NCBI GenBank assembly: GCA_025356335.1
Contig: JANXUF010000058.1
Span: 1 to 64,000 of the forward strand
Reading direction: 5' to 3'
DNA from: Actinomycetes bacterium
GTDB lineage: Bacteria; Actinomycetota; Acidimicrobiia; Acidimicrobiales; Ilumatobacteraceae
Length of the DNA stretch: 64,000 nt
Numbering within the stretch: the stretch's first letter is position 1; each line of letters opens with the position of its first letter. The notes under the pieces were generated by a model, which was not told the origin of the DNA, did no database searches, and was given only the letters and a program-made list of their open reading frames with translations. This document shows positions 32,478 to 42,950 of the stretch, piece after piece. The position numbers and the translations under genes are program-made.

Positions 32478-33449
32478 TTATGGAATGAGGACGATCTTGC
32501 CGACCGCACGACGGCCGAGGAGATCGGCGAGAACAGCACCTGCGTCGGTCAACGGACGCTCTGCCGGGGCGACAGGATGCAGGCCACCCTCGGCGATCTC
32601 GCTGACGATGTCGGCGATCATCGTCCGGTTCTCCTCGAGGTGGCGCGGCACCCAGCCACCCCACTCGACACCCACCACCGTTCTGTTGTTGAGCAGCACG
32701 AGATTGAGCGGCAGTCTGGCAATACCGCCGGGAAAGCCGATCACGAGGAAACGCCCGTCGAACTTCAACGACCGCATCGCCGGCTCCGACACATCGCCGC
32801 CGACGACGTCGTAGACGACATCGACGCCGGCGCCATCGGTCAGTTCCCGCGCTCTCGTCTTGACGTCCTCTGTCAGTGGATCGATCGCCGACTCCGCACC
32901 CATCGACATCGCCAGGTTGCGCTTTTCCGGTGACGAGGCGACGGCGATGACGCGGGCGCCCATCGACCTGGCGACGTCGATTGCTGCAAGGCCGACACCG
33001 CCGCCCGCACCCGTGACGAGGACGACCTCGCCGGGGCGCACGATCGTACGCTTCTTGAAGGCGAACCAGGCAGTTCCGTACACCTGCATGAACGAGGCAC
33101 CGACGGCGAAACCGATCGTGTCTGGCAAGCGCACCAGCTGTTGGGGCGTGGTCATGATGAAGTCGGCGAATGCACCCTTGCCGACGGAGGCGACGACCCG
33201 ATCACCGACATTCCACTCGGTGACGCCGTCGCCGACGGCGTCGACGATCCCGGCCGCCTCGCCGCCTGGCACGTACGGCGGCTGGGCTGCGAACTGGTAT
33301 TTGCCTGCCGCCTGCAGGCCGTCGACGAAACTGGCGCCGGCGGCCTTGACAGCCACCCGCACCTGGTCACGGCCTGGTTGGGGTGTCGGAGACTCCTCGA
33401 CCACCAGGTTGTCGCCGATTCCGTATTCAGTGCAGACGATGGTGCGCAT
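32478..33449 (-). CDS. Zinc-type alcohol dehydrogenase-like NADPH:quinone oxidoreductase
   Basis: This 323-aa medium-chain dehydrogenase/reductase has a GroES-like N-terminal domain (VKAAGASFVDGLQAAGKY, PPYVPGGEAAGIVDAVG) and a Rossmann domain with LVTGAGGGVGLAAIDVARSMGARVIAVASS near residue 140. The zinc-binding Cys and His ligands of alcohol dehydrogenases are absent, as in quinone reductases of the QOR family, which reduce quinones or enones with NADPH. ATG 33449 (MRTIVCTEYG) fits the family start better than the track's 33470. Confidence 0.92.
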   Translation of the reverse strand: MRTIVCTEYGIGDNLVVEESPTPQPGRDQVRVAVKAAGASFVDGLQAAGKYQFAAQPPYVPGGEAAGIVDAVGDGVTEWNVGDRVVASVGKGAFADFIMTTPQQLVRLPDTIGFAVGASFMQVYGTAWFAFKKRTIVRPGEVVLVTGAGGGVGLAAIDVARSMGARVIAVASSPEKRNLAMSMGAESAIDPLTEDVKTRARELTDGAGVDVVYDVVGGDVSEPAMRSLKFDGRFLVIGFPGGIARLPLNLVLLNNRTVVGVEWGGWVPRHLEENRTMIADIVSEIAEGGLHPVAPAERPLTDAGAVLADLLGRRAVGKIVLIP

Positions 33450-33631
33450 CAGCCCGACCGTAGACGGCACACCCGTTGCGAGACGTGTCGATCGGGCGGA
33501 GCATGCGCACGAAGTGCGCCGCCCGAGCGGCAGAGAGCGGAAGAAGGGCTCGTAGGTAGGTCGCCAAGGAAACCGATCGTGGTCCCGAACCCGTCAACCT
33601 ATTCCAGCTCATCACAACCATGACGGCCGAA

Positions 33632-33668
33632 AACGGCAAACGGCCCGTGGCGGGCGCCACGGGCCGTT
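33632..33668 (-). terminator. Rho-independent terminator after groEL
   Basis: A perfect 13-bp stem (AACGGCCCGTGGC pairing with GCCACGGGCCGTT at 33639-33651 and 33656-33668) with a 4-nt loop is followed on the minus strand by TTGCCGTTTT. It lies 16 bp after the groEL stop. Confidence 0.85.
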
Positions 33669-33684
33669 GCTCAATCCGGAGGGA

Positions 33685-35394
<1,710 letters not shown>

Positions 35395-35450
35395 CGACGC
35401 AACCCATCCACGGCCGGACTCGGAGGTGATCGCCGGGTAGCTTGACCCGT

Positions 35451-36917
35451 ATGGTCGATGTCGTGGTGGTGGGCGGCAGTATCGCCGGGTTGTCGGCAGC
35501 GTTGACACTGTCGAGAAGCGGACACAGCGTGACGGTGGTCGAGCGAGACGACACGCCGATGCCGAATTCACCGGACGAAGCGTTCGAGTGGGACCGACGT
35601 GGAGCTCCGCAGGTGCGCCACAGCCACGCATTCCTCGCCAGGCTCTACACAACACTGCGCGATCGCTATCCCGATGTACTCGCCGATCTCCTCGACGCCG
35701 GGGCGACGGAGGTGCGCTTCGGGACCGATCTCCCGCCGACGATCACGAACTACGAACCACTCATCGACGACGAGGACGTCGTGATGCTCGCCTGTCGCCG
35801 AACGACGTTCGAGTGGGTGTTGCGGCAGGTCGTACTGCGCTCCCCTGCTGTGACGATCCGAACCGGTGTCGGGCTCGAGGGCTTCATCGCAGCCGGGTGG
35901 AACGGTTCGTCCACAGCGCCAGGGTCCATCCCGACCGTGACCGGTGTGAGGCTGAGTGACGGCTCGCGACTCGCTGCCGAACTCGTCGTCGTGGCGAGCG
36001 GGCGGCGCGGCGACCTCGGACAATGGTTGGCAGAGATCGGCGTCGAGTCGATGGTCGAGACGACCGACGACACCGGCATCGTCTATCTCTCGCGCTTCTA
36101 TCGACTGCTCGACGACTGCGACTATCCACCGCGGTCAGGGCCGATCGGAGGCGACCTCGGCTATATCAAATACGGCGTGTTCTCCGGCGACAACCGCACG
36201 TTCTCGGTCACCCTCGCCATCCCCACCGACGATGTGGAACTGCGCAGACGGCTGACAGACCCGCAGACGTTCGATTCCTGCGCACGCCGACTCGTCGCTA
36301 CGTCGACGTGGCTCGATGGTCGCGCCGAGCCGATTGTCGACGAGGTCCACGTGATGGCCGGCCTGGTCAACCGCCGGCGGGTGCTGGTCGACGACGGCAT
36401 GCCGATCGTGCTCGGCATGCTGGCGGTCGGCGATGCGTACGTCTGCACGAATCCGTTGTACGGCCGGGGTTGCTCGACGGCGATGTGGGGCGCGCAACTG
36501 CTGGCCGACGCGCTCGCTGCACACCATGATGCGAGTACGCAGGCCTTGGCCTATTTCGCAGCGGTCGAGGAGGAGATCGTGCCGTGGTACCGGGCGTCTG
36601 TGCATCAGGACGCCGAGGCGAAGCGGGTGGCGTCGGCGTTACTCGCCGGCCAGGACCCAGACGCCGACCAGAGCGACTCGCGGACCTTCCTGCGCGGCGT
36701 CTTCCGGGACGGGCTCGCGCCGGCGATGCGGACCGACGCAGTCGTCTTGCGCGCGGTCTTCCGTAACTTCAACCTGTTGACTCCGCCAGATGCGTTGTTG
36801 AGCGACAGCGACGTCAGCGCGCGCGTACTCGCCGTGTGGAACGACCGTGGGAACCGACCACCGGAACCACGACTCGGCCCGGCATCTCGTACCGACCTCC
36901 TCGCCCTCATCAACTGA
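35451..36917 (+). CDS. FAD-dependent oxidoreductase / monooxygenase-like protein
   Basis: This 488-aa protein has an N-terminal FAD-binding Rossmann motif (VDVVVVGGSIAGLSAALTLS with ERDD at the strand end), a QVRHSHAFLARL segment like that of squalene-epoxidase and halogenase-like flavoproteins, and a second FAD motif (IVLGMLAVGDAYVCTNPLYGRGCSTAMWG near residue 325). It would use FAD to oxidise an unknown substrate. It starts 57 bp from the CIRCE element, divergent from groEL, so heat-shock control of both genes is possible. The damaged ATP-grasp region follows immediately downstream. Confidence 0.85.
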   Translation: MVDVVVVGGSIAGLSAALTLSRSGHSVTVVERDDTPMPNSPDEAFEWDRRGAPQVRHSHAFLARLYTTLRDRYPDVLADLLDAGATEVRFGTDLPPTITNYEPLIDDEDVVMLACRRTTFEWVLRQVVLRSPAVTIRTGVGLEGFIAAGWNGSSTAPGSIPTVTGVRLSDGSRLAAELVVVASGRRGDLGQWLAEIGVESMVETTDDTGIVYLSRFYRLLDDCDYPPRSGPIGGDLGYIKYGVFSGDNRTFSVTLAIPTDDVELRRRLTDPQTFDSCARRLVATSTWLDGRAEPIVDEVHVMAGLVNRRRVLVDDGMPIVLGMLAVGDAYVCTNPLYGRGCSTAMWGAQLLADALAAHHDASTQALAYFAAVEEEIVPWYRASVHQDAEAKRVASALLAGQDPDADQSDSRTFLRGVFRDGLAPAMRTDAVVLRAVFRNFNLLTPPDALLSDSDVSARVLAVWNDRGNRPPEPRLGPASRTDLLALIN

Positions 36918-36920
36918 CGG

Positions 36921-37907
36921 GTGTCGATCAGCGACCCGAGCGCAGCAGCAGGCACGGGAACCCTCAGCCCGGACGAGATCCGCTGCCTGCTACCGGCGTC
37001 GAAGGACACGAGAATGATCCCTTGGGTGCATTTCCTGTTCGATGGAGGCCCCGTCGCCGAGGTCGCCGGACATACGACGCACTCGAGCCGGCGTCGATTG
37101 CAGTCCGACGCCCAACGCCACACAGCACTGACGCTGCTCGGGCTGCGGGTCGTGACGTTCACCCGCGACGATGTCGTCCGACGACCGCAGGCACCGAATA
37201 TTGCAACTGGTGCGATCTCCGCTGCCTGTCGACCAGGGATGAACAACTCGACCGCGTCAGGCGTACGGTTTCCTCAGATGGACGCTTCGTTCTGGACTGA
37301 TCAATTGGCCGCTGTTGTCCATGGACGCAAAGTCATTCTCAAGGTCGAACTCCTCGCCCAGGCGACCCTGACGGTCGAGATGGTCAGGCGACTCGGCGCC
37401 GCCGGGACGTTCGTCTTCGCGACGACCGGCATCGGTACAGGACCTCTGCCGGACGCCGAGTCGTTCTGCATGCACACCGACGTTTCCGGGATGTCGATGA
37501 ACCAGGCGATCCACGCCGGCAACAGATCGGTGCGGCGTTTGACGCCCGGAGCCACCGAGGCGCTCGACGAATTCGATCCCGAACACGGTGCGCTGGTGAT
37601 CGGCGACTTCCTCGGCGACTCGCCGACACTCGACGGTCGGCCGTTCCTCGCCCACCGCCGGCCTGAGTGGCTGGCGCTCGACGACAAGACCGTCATCGAC
37701 GCGTTCTGGGATCGAGCAGGCGTGATCCGCTCCCCGTGCTCGATCATTGCGGCGAACGCCGAAGAGGTCGGAGAGGCGTTCGACCGACTGACGCAGGGGC
37801 ACGGAGTCGTCCTCGCGGTCGATGCCACCCATGGCTGGACCGGCGCCGGTCTCGGCACCAGACCGGTGCTGAAACGCACGTCGATTTCGGCAGCGATCAG
37901 CGGCTAG
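36921..37907 (+). CDS. N-terminal half of an interrupted ATP-grasp protein, with a DUF559-like leader
   Basis: The frame encodes two things. Codons from 36921 to about 37260 (WVHFLFDGGPVAEVAGHTTHSSRRR, then HTALTLLGLRVVTFTRDDVVRRP) resemble the C-terminal part of DUF559/Vsr-like endonuclease-fold proteins and look like a gene remnant. From ATG 37278 (MDASFWTDQLAAVV) the sequence becomes the N-terminal and ATP-binding part of an ATP-grasp protein (MSMNQAIHAGNRSVR, VIDAFWDRAGV, GWTGAGLGTRP). It ends at a TAG at 37905-37907 in the middle of the domain. The downstream ORF continues the same frame, so this is half of one ancestral gene. Confidence 0.65.
   Translation: MSISDPSAAAGTGTLSPDEIRCLLPASKDTRMIPWVHFLFDGGPVAEVAGHTTHSSRRRLQSDAQRHTALTLLGLRVVTFTRDDVVRRPQAPNIATGAISAACRPGMNNSTASGVRFPQMDASFWTDQLAAVVHGRKVILKVELLAQATLTVEMVRRLGAAGTFVFATTGIGTGPLPDAESFCMHTDVSGMSMNQAIHAGNRSVRRLTPGATEALDEFDPEHGALVIGDFLGDSPTLDGRPFLAHRRPEWLALDDKTVIDAFWDRAGVIRSPCSIIAANAEEVGEAFDRLTQGHGVVLAVDATHGWTGAGLGTRPVLKRTSISAAISG
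37905..37907 (+). other. In-frame amber codon interrupting the ATP-grasp gene
   Basis: The codon order is ATC AGC GGC TAG GAG GGC CGG ACC, and homologous sequence resumes without any frame change on the far side. An aromatic residue such as Tyr is the simplest ancestral codon. The TAG is followed by AGGAGGG-like sequence (37906-37912) that could prime re-initiation at GTG 37926. Confidence 0.8.
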
Positions 37908-37925
37908 GAGGGCCGGACCGTCCGG

Positions 37926-38609
37926 GTGACCCCGTTCATGGAAGGCGTTCCCTGCTCGATCCACGGCATCGTCTTCGCCGACGATGTCGTCGTGTTGCGC
38001 CCGGTCGAGATGATCATCCTGCGAAGGCACGACGGCAGCTTCTTCTACTGCGGATGTGCCTCGTACTGGGATCCGGCGGCCGGCGGACGAACACAGATGC
38101 GCGATTTCGCTCGACGGGTCGGTGATCAACTTCGTCAGGAGGTCGACTACCGCGGCGCGTTCACGATCGACGGGGTGTTGACCGCAGACGGTTTTCGACC
38201 CACAGAACTCAACCCGCGCAGCGGTGCCGGGCTCTCGACGATGTGCAGGGTCACGGACTTCCCGATGCAACTGGTGCTCGACTGTCTCGTCGGTGGCGTC
38301 GAGATCGACTGGCGGCCACGGGCACTCGAAGGATTCCTCCTCGAGATCTTCGACGCCAAACGCAGCGGCGCAACGGGCGGCCCGTTCAGCTGCCCGGCGC
38401 CGCTCGGCGACTACGAGATACCCGGCGGCACCTTGACTGTCGGTGACTCGCCGCTCGGCGTCTTCATCCGTGCCGCCGTCGAGCATCCGACAGGCAGCCA
38501 GTTCGCTCCGCGCGCTTGCGAGATCTGGACGTGGGCCGACGAACGTTTCGGCCTCGGTCCACTCACCGCAGCACCCCAGCGTTACCCGGCGGTAGCAGCC
38601 GAGCGGTAG
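37926..38609 (+). CDS. C-terminal half of the interrupted ATP-grasp protein
   Basis: This 227-aa ORF is in the same frame as the previous one and supplies the catalytic end of the ATP-grasp fold: VTPFMEGVPCSIHGIVF, YRGAFTIDGVLTADGFRPTELNPRSGAGL (Glu, Asn and Arg for Mg-ATP binding near residue 98), and a C-terminal subdomain. GTG 37926 lies about 13 nt after an AGGAGGG sequence, so separate translation is possible. If both halves are made they might assemble; otherwise the gene is a pseudogene. The substrate is unknown. Confidence 0.65.
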   Translation: MTPFMEGVPCSIHGIVFADDVVVLRPVEMIILRRHDGSFFYCGCASYWDPAAGGRTQMRDFARRVGDQLRQEVDYRGAFTIDGVLTADGFRPTELNPRSGAGLSTMCRVTDFPMQLVLDCLVGGVEIDWRPRALEGFLLEIFDAKRSGATGGPFSCPAPLGDYEIPGGTLTVGDSPLGVFIRAAVEHPTGSQFAPRACEIWTWADERFGLGPLTAAPQRYPAVAAER

Positions 38610-38627
38610 CAGCCGGCCAACGCCAGG

Positions 38628-38903
38628 TCAGCCGCCGGCGACGGCCGGCATGATCGAAACGGTCTCACCATCGGGGACGGGCGTGTTCAGGCCGTCGAGG
38701 TAGCGAACATCGTCATCGGCGACGAACAGGTTGACGAACTTGCGCAGGTTGCCGTCTTCGTCGAAGAGCCGCTCGTTGAAGCCGGGGTGGGCAGCGTCGA
38801 GCCCGGCGAGTACCTCGGCCAGCGTCGAACCCTCGACCTTGACGGTGGAAGCACCGCCGGAGATCGGTCGCATTGTGGTTGGGATCCGGATCGTGGCGGC
38901 CAT
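38628..38903 (-). CDS. MoaD/ThiS-family ubiquitin-like sulfur carrier
   Basis: This 91-aa protein has the beta-grasp fold: IRIPTTMRPISGG, SGSTLAEVLAGLDAAHPGF-like helix (STLAEVLAGLDAAHPGF), FVNLFVADDDVRYLDGL, PVPDGETVSIMPAVAGG. The C-terminal Gly-Gly is the thiocarboxylation site used in molybdopterin, thiamine or cysteine (CysO-type) synthesis. The ADD-VRYLDGL insert is most like actinobacterial MoaD/CysO proteins. The true start is ATG 38903, not the track's 39389, which overlaps glycerate kinase. No partner activating enzyme is adjacent. Confidence 0.88.
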   Translation of the reverse strand: MAATIRIPTTMRPISGGASTVKVEGSTLAEVLAGLDAAHPGFNERLFDEDGNLRKFVNLFVADDDVRYLDGLNTPVPDGETVSIMPAVAGG

Positions 38904-39003
38904 GGGGCTAAAGATAACCGGATAGATCGGGTTTCGGACAGGCGTCGCACGGTCAGACGCCACGTCGCCAGGCACGACGATCGGTCGGGAGGTCGGCCGC
39001 GCT

Positions 39004-40005
39004 GTGGCTACCCTGGCGGCGGTGAGAGTGCTGGCCGCCGTCGACAAATTTCGCGGAACCGCCACCGCCATCGAGGTCGCAGCAGCCATCGAATCCGCAT
39101 GCCGGGAAACGGGTAACGACTGCGACATGGCCCCGATATCCGACGGTGGGGAGGGCTGGCTCGACGCCTTCGGTGGCCCGAATCGCCGGACGATCGTGAC
39201 TGGGCCGCTGGGCGACCCGGTCACTGCGCCATGGCGACTGGCAGATGGCACCGCCGTCATCGAGATGGCCTTGGCCTCTGGGCTGCTCGTTGCCGGAGGC
39301 GCCGAGCACAACGACGCGCTCGCCGCAACGACCACCGGAACCGGCGACCTCATCGACGCAGCACTGGACGCAGGAGCGACGCGCATCATCGTCGGGCTCG
39401 GAGGCTCGGCAACGACCGACGGCGGTCTCGGAGCGATCAGGGCGATCCATCAGCCCGCCCGCCTCCGTCGCGTCGAACTGCTCGTCGCGTGCGACGTGCG
39501 GACGAAATTCACCGAGGCGGCACGCGTCTTCGGCCCGCAGAAGGGCGCAACGCCGAGCCAGGTCGACATGCTGACCGGACGGCTGCAGCGCCTTGCGCAG
39601 GTCTACGCACACGATTACGGCGTCGATGTCACCGACGTTCCCGGAAGTGGCGCAGCGGGCGGCCTGGCCGGGGGGCTCGTGGCGCTCGGCGCCGTTTTGA
39701 CCCCAGGCTTCGATCTGTTGGCCGAGGAGCTTGCCCTCGAAGCGCGGACGGCGCGCGCCGACCTGATCATCACCGGAGAGGGTTTCCTCGACGAGCAGAG
39801 CTTCGAAGGCAAGGTCGTCGGCCAGATGGCTGCGCTCGCCCTGGCTCACGGCAAGCGGATCGTGGCGATCGTCGGCAACGCCTACGACGGCACCGAGCAG
39901 CGGATCGAGGCGGTCTCACTCGTCGGGCGCTTCGGTGAGGACCGAGCGATAAACGAGACCCTGGCCTGTATCGAGTCAGCAGCTCTGGACCTGCTCGCGC
40001 CATAG
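39004..40005 (+). CDS. Glycerate 2-kinase (GarK/GlxK family)
   Basis: This protein of about 333 residues phosphorylates D-glycerate to 2-phosphoglycerate. Family signatures are LAAVDKFRGTATAIEVAAAI near the N-terminus, DMAPISDGGEGWLDAF, IEMALASGL, IIVGLGGSATTDGGLGAI near residue 138, PGSGAAGGLAGGL near 213, and ITGEGFLDEQSFEGKVVG near 257. GTG 39004 or the later GTG 39022 may start it. It is divergent from the MoaD-like gene and convergent with the LytR_C gene, and stands alone in its transcript. Confidence 0.92.
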   Translation: MATLAAVRVLAAVDKFRGTATAIEVAAAIESACRETGNDCDMAPISDGGEGWLDAFGGPNRRTIVTGPLGDPVTAPWRLADGTAVIEMALASGLLVAGGAEHNDALAATTTGTGDLIDAALDAGATRIIVGLGGSATTDGGLGAIRAIHQPARLRRVELLVACDVRTKFTEAARVFGPQKGATPSQVDMLTGRLQRLAQVYAHDYGVDVTDVPGSGAAGGLAGGLVALGAVLTPGFDLLAEELALEARTARADLIITGEGFLDEQSFEGKVVGQMAALALAHGKRIVAIVGNAYDGTEQRIEAVSLVGRFGEDRAINETLACIESAALDLLAP

Positions 40006-40013
40006 CGGCCGCC

Positions 40014-40067
40014 ATCCGAGGGCGATCCTCGGGCGATCCGAGGGCGATCCGAGAGCCGTCCGAGGCC
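40014..40067 (+). repeat. 11-bp short tandem repeat between convergent genes
   Basis: Five imperfect units of ATCCGAGGGCG lie head to tail after the glycerate kinase stop. Adjacent units form the stem CCTCGG-gcgat-CCGAGG, so the block may serve as a weak transcription stop between the convergent kinase and LytR_C genes. Confidence 0.6.
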
Positions 40068-40126
40068 TTCGAACGCGGTGTCCGTGCAGCACGCCTGTGG
40101 CGTGCAGTGACCCGTCTGGCGGGATG

Positions 40127-40852
40127 TCAGGTCGTGGAGGTCGTCGACTTGGAGGTCGTTGTCTTGGTCGCCGCTGCCTTGGTGGTGACGGATGCCCCGG
40201 GCGAGATCGTCGCCGGGGGGTTCGGCGGTGTGCCTCCGGTGGCGCTCGCCAGGTCCGTCCCGAGGATCACGACAACCGTCGCGCCCTGACGGCTGGAGGC
40301 CAGCAGCGGGATTTTCGTGGCGTCGGTCGGAATCGGTGCCGGAATGACGTTGACGAGCCCGAGGTCAGCCATCACTTGCGTTGCAGCTGCTTCCTGGCCG
40401 GCAGCCACGAAGACCAACGAGGCGGAAATCTTCTTGTTGCCGCTGGCGTTCGCCGGCGGCAGCGTGGTGTAGCCGAGCGTCTTGAGTTTTGTCGACACCG
40501 TCGCCGCCGCGCCCTTGATGCCGGAGCTGTTGGCAACGACGACGACGATCGGCGTCCTGGCGATCGAGGCCACGGCTGGCGTGGTCTGGGCAACGGTGAC
40601 GGCAGATCCGGGCACGGTGGCTGTCGAGCCGCCGGAACCGCTCACGGGGGTGGTCACGACCGGTCCCCCCGACGTCGTGATGTTCGTATTGTTGTTGTTG
40701 TCGATCTTCTTGAGGATGAAGAAGCCGAGCAGCGCAGCGACCAGTGCGACGACGATCGCCACGGCGGAAGCGCCAGAGCGGGGCGGTGTCGCCCCGCGGG
40801 GCGGGACAGTCCGCCCTGAGGGCGGTGCCTGCTGCGGTAGATCTGTACTCAT
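40127..40852 (-). CDS. LytR C-terminal domain protein
   Basis: This 241-aa membrane-anchored protein has a short cytoplasmic Pro-rich head, one membrane helix (AVAIVVALVAALLGFFIL, residues about 30-47), a Thr/Gly/Ser linker, and a LytR_C domain (VVVANSSGIKGAAATVSTKLKTLGY). The tail is Thr/Lys/Ser low complexity. LytR_C domains are found on envelope proteins, and the fold is thought to bind cell-wall-related partners. Its start overlaps the DUF3263 gene stop by 4 bp; this pair is a conserved actinobacterial arrangement. Confidence 0.88.
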   Translation of the reverse strand: MSTDLPQQAPPSGRTVPPRGATPPRSGASAVAIVVALVAALLGFFILKKIDNNNNTNITTSGGPVVTTPVSGSGGSTATVPGSAVTVAQTTPAVASIARTPIVVVVANSSGIKGAAATVSTKLKTLGYTTLPPANASGNKKISASLVFVAAGQEAAATQVMADLGLVNVIPAPIPTDATKIPLLASSRQGATVVVILGTDLASATGGTPPNPPATISPGASVTTKAAATKTTTSKSTTSTT

Positions 40853-41112
40853 CGCTGTTCCCCTCCGGAGGCCGAACTGGCACTATCGAGCCGCGCCCGC
40901 CGACGACGATCACGTAGACGTCGTAGACGTCGAACACCAAGGGGGTCGTAATCGATCGCCTCCGGTTGTTCGAGCACGGAGTTGAGTTGCTGATAATACG
41001 CCTGCTCAGCACATTGGAACCGTTCACGGATCAGCGAATCTTTCGGCTGGTCGAATGTCCACCACGATCGCTCGAAATCGAGGATTGCTTTTTCACGCTC
41101 GCTCAATGGCAC
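40849..41112 (-). CDS. DUF3263 family protein
   Basis: This 87-aa protein matches DUF3263: LSEREKAILDFERSWW near the start, YYQQLNSVL in the middle, DYDPLGVRRLRRLRDRRRRAR near the end. The family is restricted to Actinobacteria and resembles a small DNA-binding helix-turn-helix, function unknown. GTG 41112 is the likely start; the track's 41736 overlaps uridine kinase. It is the first gene of the pair with LytR_C. Confidence 0.88.
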   Translation of the reverse strand: MPLSEREKAILDFERSWWTFDQPKDSLIRERFQCAEQAYYQQLNSVLEQPEAIDYDPLGVRRLRRLRDRRRRARLDSASSASGGEQR

Positions 41113-41226
41113 CCGTACAGCCTGCCTGGCTGGGGCAGCCGATACAAGCACCCTCACCGCTGCGGTCCTGCGCCGTCCGACGGGACCACCCAGAGAGCAC
41201 TCGGGGAGCAGTAACGTGAACCGCCA

Positions 41227-41853
41227 ATGTCGAGTCAACGGCCCTATTTCATTGGTGTAGCGGGCGGGACGTGCTCCGGCAAGACGACCGTCTCCGAACG
41301 GCTCGCCGATCTGATGGGCGAAGACCACCTCGCGCTGGTCAAACTCGATTCGTATTACTGGGCGCGTGACGACCAGCCGTTCGAAGAACGCGTCAAGGTC
41401 AACTACGACCATCCAGACTCGTTCGACTGGCCGTTGCTTCGTTCGCATCTCGACACACTTCGCTCCGGCGCCAGCGTGCCGATCCCGGTGTACGACTACG
41501 CCAACCACACGCGTTCGTCCGATGTGCGCATCGTCCGGTCGGCGAAAATCGTCGTCGTCGAAGGCATCCTCGTGCTCTACGAGCCGACGATCCGCGACAT
41601 CTGCGATCTGAAGATCTTCATCGACACCGACAGCGACCTGCGCTTCATCCGTCGCTTGACGCGGGATGTCACCGAACGCGGGAGGACGACAGAGAGCATC
41701 ATCGCCCAATACCTCGAAACAGTCCGCCCGAGTCATCAGCAGTTCATCGAACCCAGTAAGCGGAACGCCGACGTCGTCTTTCCGGAGGGCGGGATGAACG
41801 TCCCGGCGATCGACATCCTGCTGGCACGGGTCCGCGAACTCGTCAATCGGTAG
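41227..41853 (+). CDS. udk: Uridine kinase
   Basis: This 208-aa P-loop kinase phosphorylates uridine and cytidine in pyrimidine salvage. The Walker A loop is GVAGGTCSGKTTVSERLA at residues 10-27, with a Cys where Gly or Ala is more common. Other family motifs are LDSYYW, NYDHPDSFDWPLL, PIPVYDYANHTR, VVVEGILVLYE, and the lid RRLTRDVTERGRT. It is complete and uses a TAG stop. Confidence 0.92.
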   Translation: MSSQRPYFIGVAGGTCSGKTTVSERLADLMGEDHLALVKLDSYYWARDDQPFEERVKVNYDHPDSFDWPLLRSHLDTLRSGASVPIPVYDYANHTRSSDVRIVRSAKIVVVEGILVLYEPTIRDICDLKIFIDTDSDLRFIRRLTRDVTERGRTTESIIAQYLETVRPSHQQFIEPSKRNADVVFPEGGMNVPAIDILLARVRELVNR

Positions 41854-41939
41854 GCGCTACATCGACCTCCGCGAAGGATCGCCATACCCGAGAGCGGAGC
41901 GGAACTCGCACGGGGGCGATCATCCCGCCGGAAGAGCGA

Positions 41940-42869
41940 TCAGACGGCAATCATCGTCGGCTTCGTGACCTTGGCAGCGACTTCGACGGCAAGCGCGGTG
42001 AAGCGCTGCGCCGCTGGGTGCAACGTACGGCCGCGGCGGCGGATGAGGTCGATGCGGCGGGGGGGCAGCGGCGGGTTCATATCTCTGACGACGACGGACT
42101 GGTCGGACTCGTCGACGGCGAGATACGGCATGACGGCGTGCCCCATTCCTGCTCTGACCATCGCCTGGATCGCCGAGTTGTCGTTCGTGCGAAAGACGTA
42201 GTCCGGCAGCACGCCCATCGCCCGGAGACCGTCCTCGATCAGCGCAGAACATGATCCGACGCCTTCACCGATCAGCGCGGCACCGCTCAACGACTCGGTC
42301 GCGATCGCCGACCGCGGTGCCGGCGCGGCAGACAACACGACGAACGGATCAGAGCACAGATGGATGATGTCGAAGTGATCCGACGGCACGGCCCCGACGA
42401 TGAAGGCAAGATCGAGGTCGCCGCTGTCGACCCCGGCAACGAGGTCCTCGTTGATGTCCGACTCGACCGCTTTGATCAGCACGCCTGGAACTTCAGAGCG
42501 CATGCGCTGGACGATCGTCGGCAGGATGCGCACCGAGACGCTCTGGAACGTGCCGATGACGAGCCGCCCGCTGCCGCCGTGACGCAGACGTTCGAGGTCG
42601 TCCTCGGCCTGGCGGATGCGGCTCAGTACGGCGTTGGCATGATCGAGCAACATGCAGCCCACCGGCGTCAGTTCGACAGGCCGCGGCCCACCAGGACGGT
42701 CGAACACCGACTCCCCGACGACGCGTTCGAGCGCCCCGATCTGCTGGCTGACGGCCGATTGACTGAACCCGAGACGCTGCGCGGCGCGACCGAACGAGCC
42801 TTCCTCGGCGACGGCCTGCAGCGCCTGGAGGTGGCGGATTTCGAGATCGCGGAGGTTCGCTGATGCCAT
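41940..42869 (-). CDS. LysR-family transcriptional regulator
   Basis: This 309-aa protein has an N-terminal winged HTH (LRDLEIRHLQALQAVAEEGSFGRAAQRLGFSQSAVSQQIGALE split across residues 5-48) and a two-lobed effector-binding domain (SGRLVIGTFQSVSVRILPTIVQRMR onwards). LysR proteins usually control a divergent neighbour; here that is the 80-aa gene at 42951, 81 bp away. The effector is unknown. Confidence 0.93.
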   Translation of the reverse strand: MASANLRDLEIRHLQALQAVAEEGSFGRAAQRLGFSQSAVSQQIGALERVVGESVFDRPGGPRPVELTPVGCMLLDHANAVLSRIRQAEDDLERLRHGGSGRLVIGTFQSVSVRILPTIVQRMRSEVPGVLIKAVESDINEDLVAGVDSGDLDLAFIVGAVPSDHFDIIHLCSDPFVVLSAAPAPRSAIATESLSGAALIGEGVGSCSALIEDGLRAMGVLPDYVFRTNDNSAIQAMVRAGMGHAVMPYLAVDESDQSVVVRDMNPPLPPRRIDLIRRRGRTLHPAAQRFTALAVEVAAKVTKPTMIAV

Positions 42870-42950
42870 CTCTCAACTATAAGCCAGAGTGATCATTAGG
42901 GCAAGACATAACCGCTTTTCTTTATGCACCGAACTCCGTACATTGAGTGC

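Noticed and set aside
37257-38486. 409-aa minus-strand ORF opposite the ATP-grasp region
   Set aside because: The plus strand shows ATP-grasp motifs (for example ELNPRSGAG); the minus frame has none, and its openness does not rescue the split gene.
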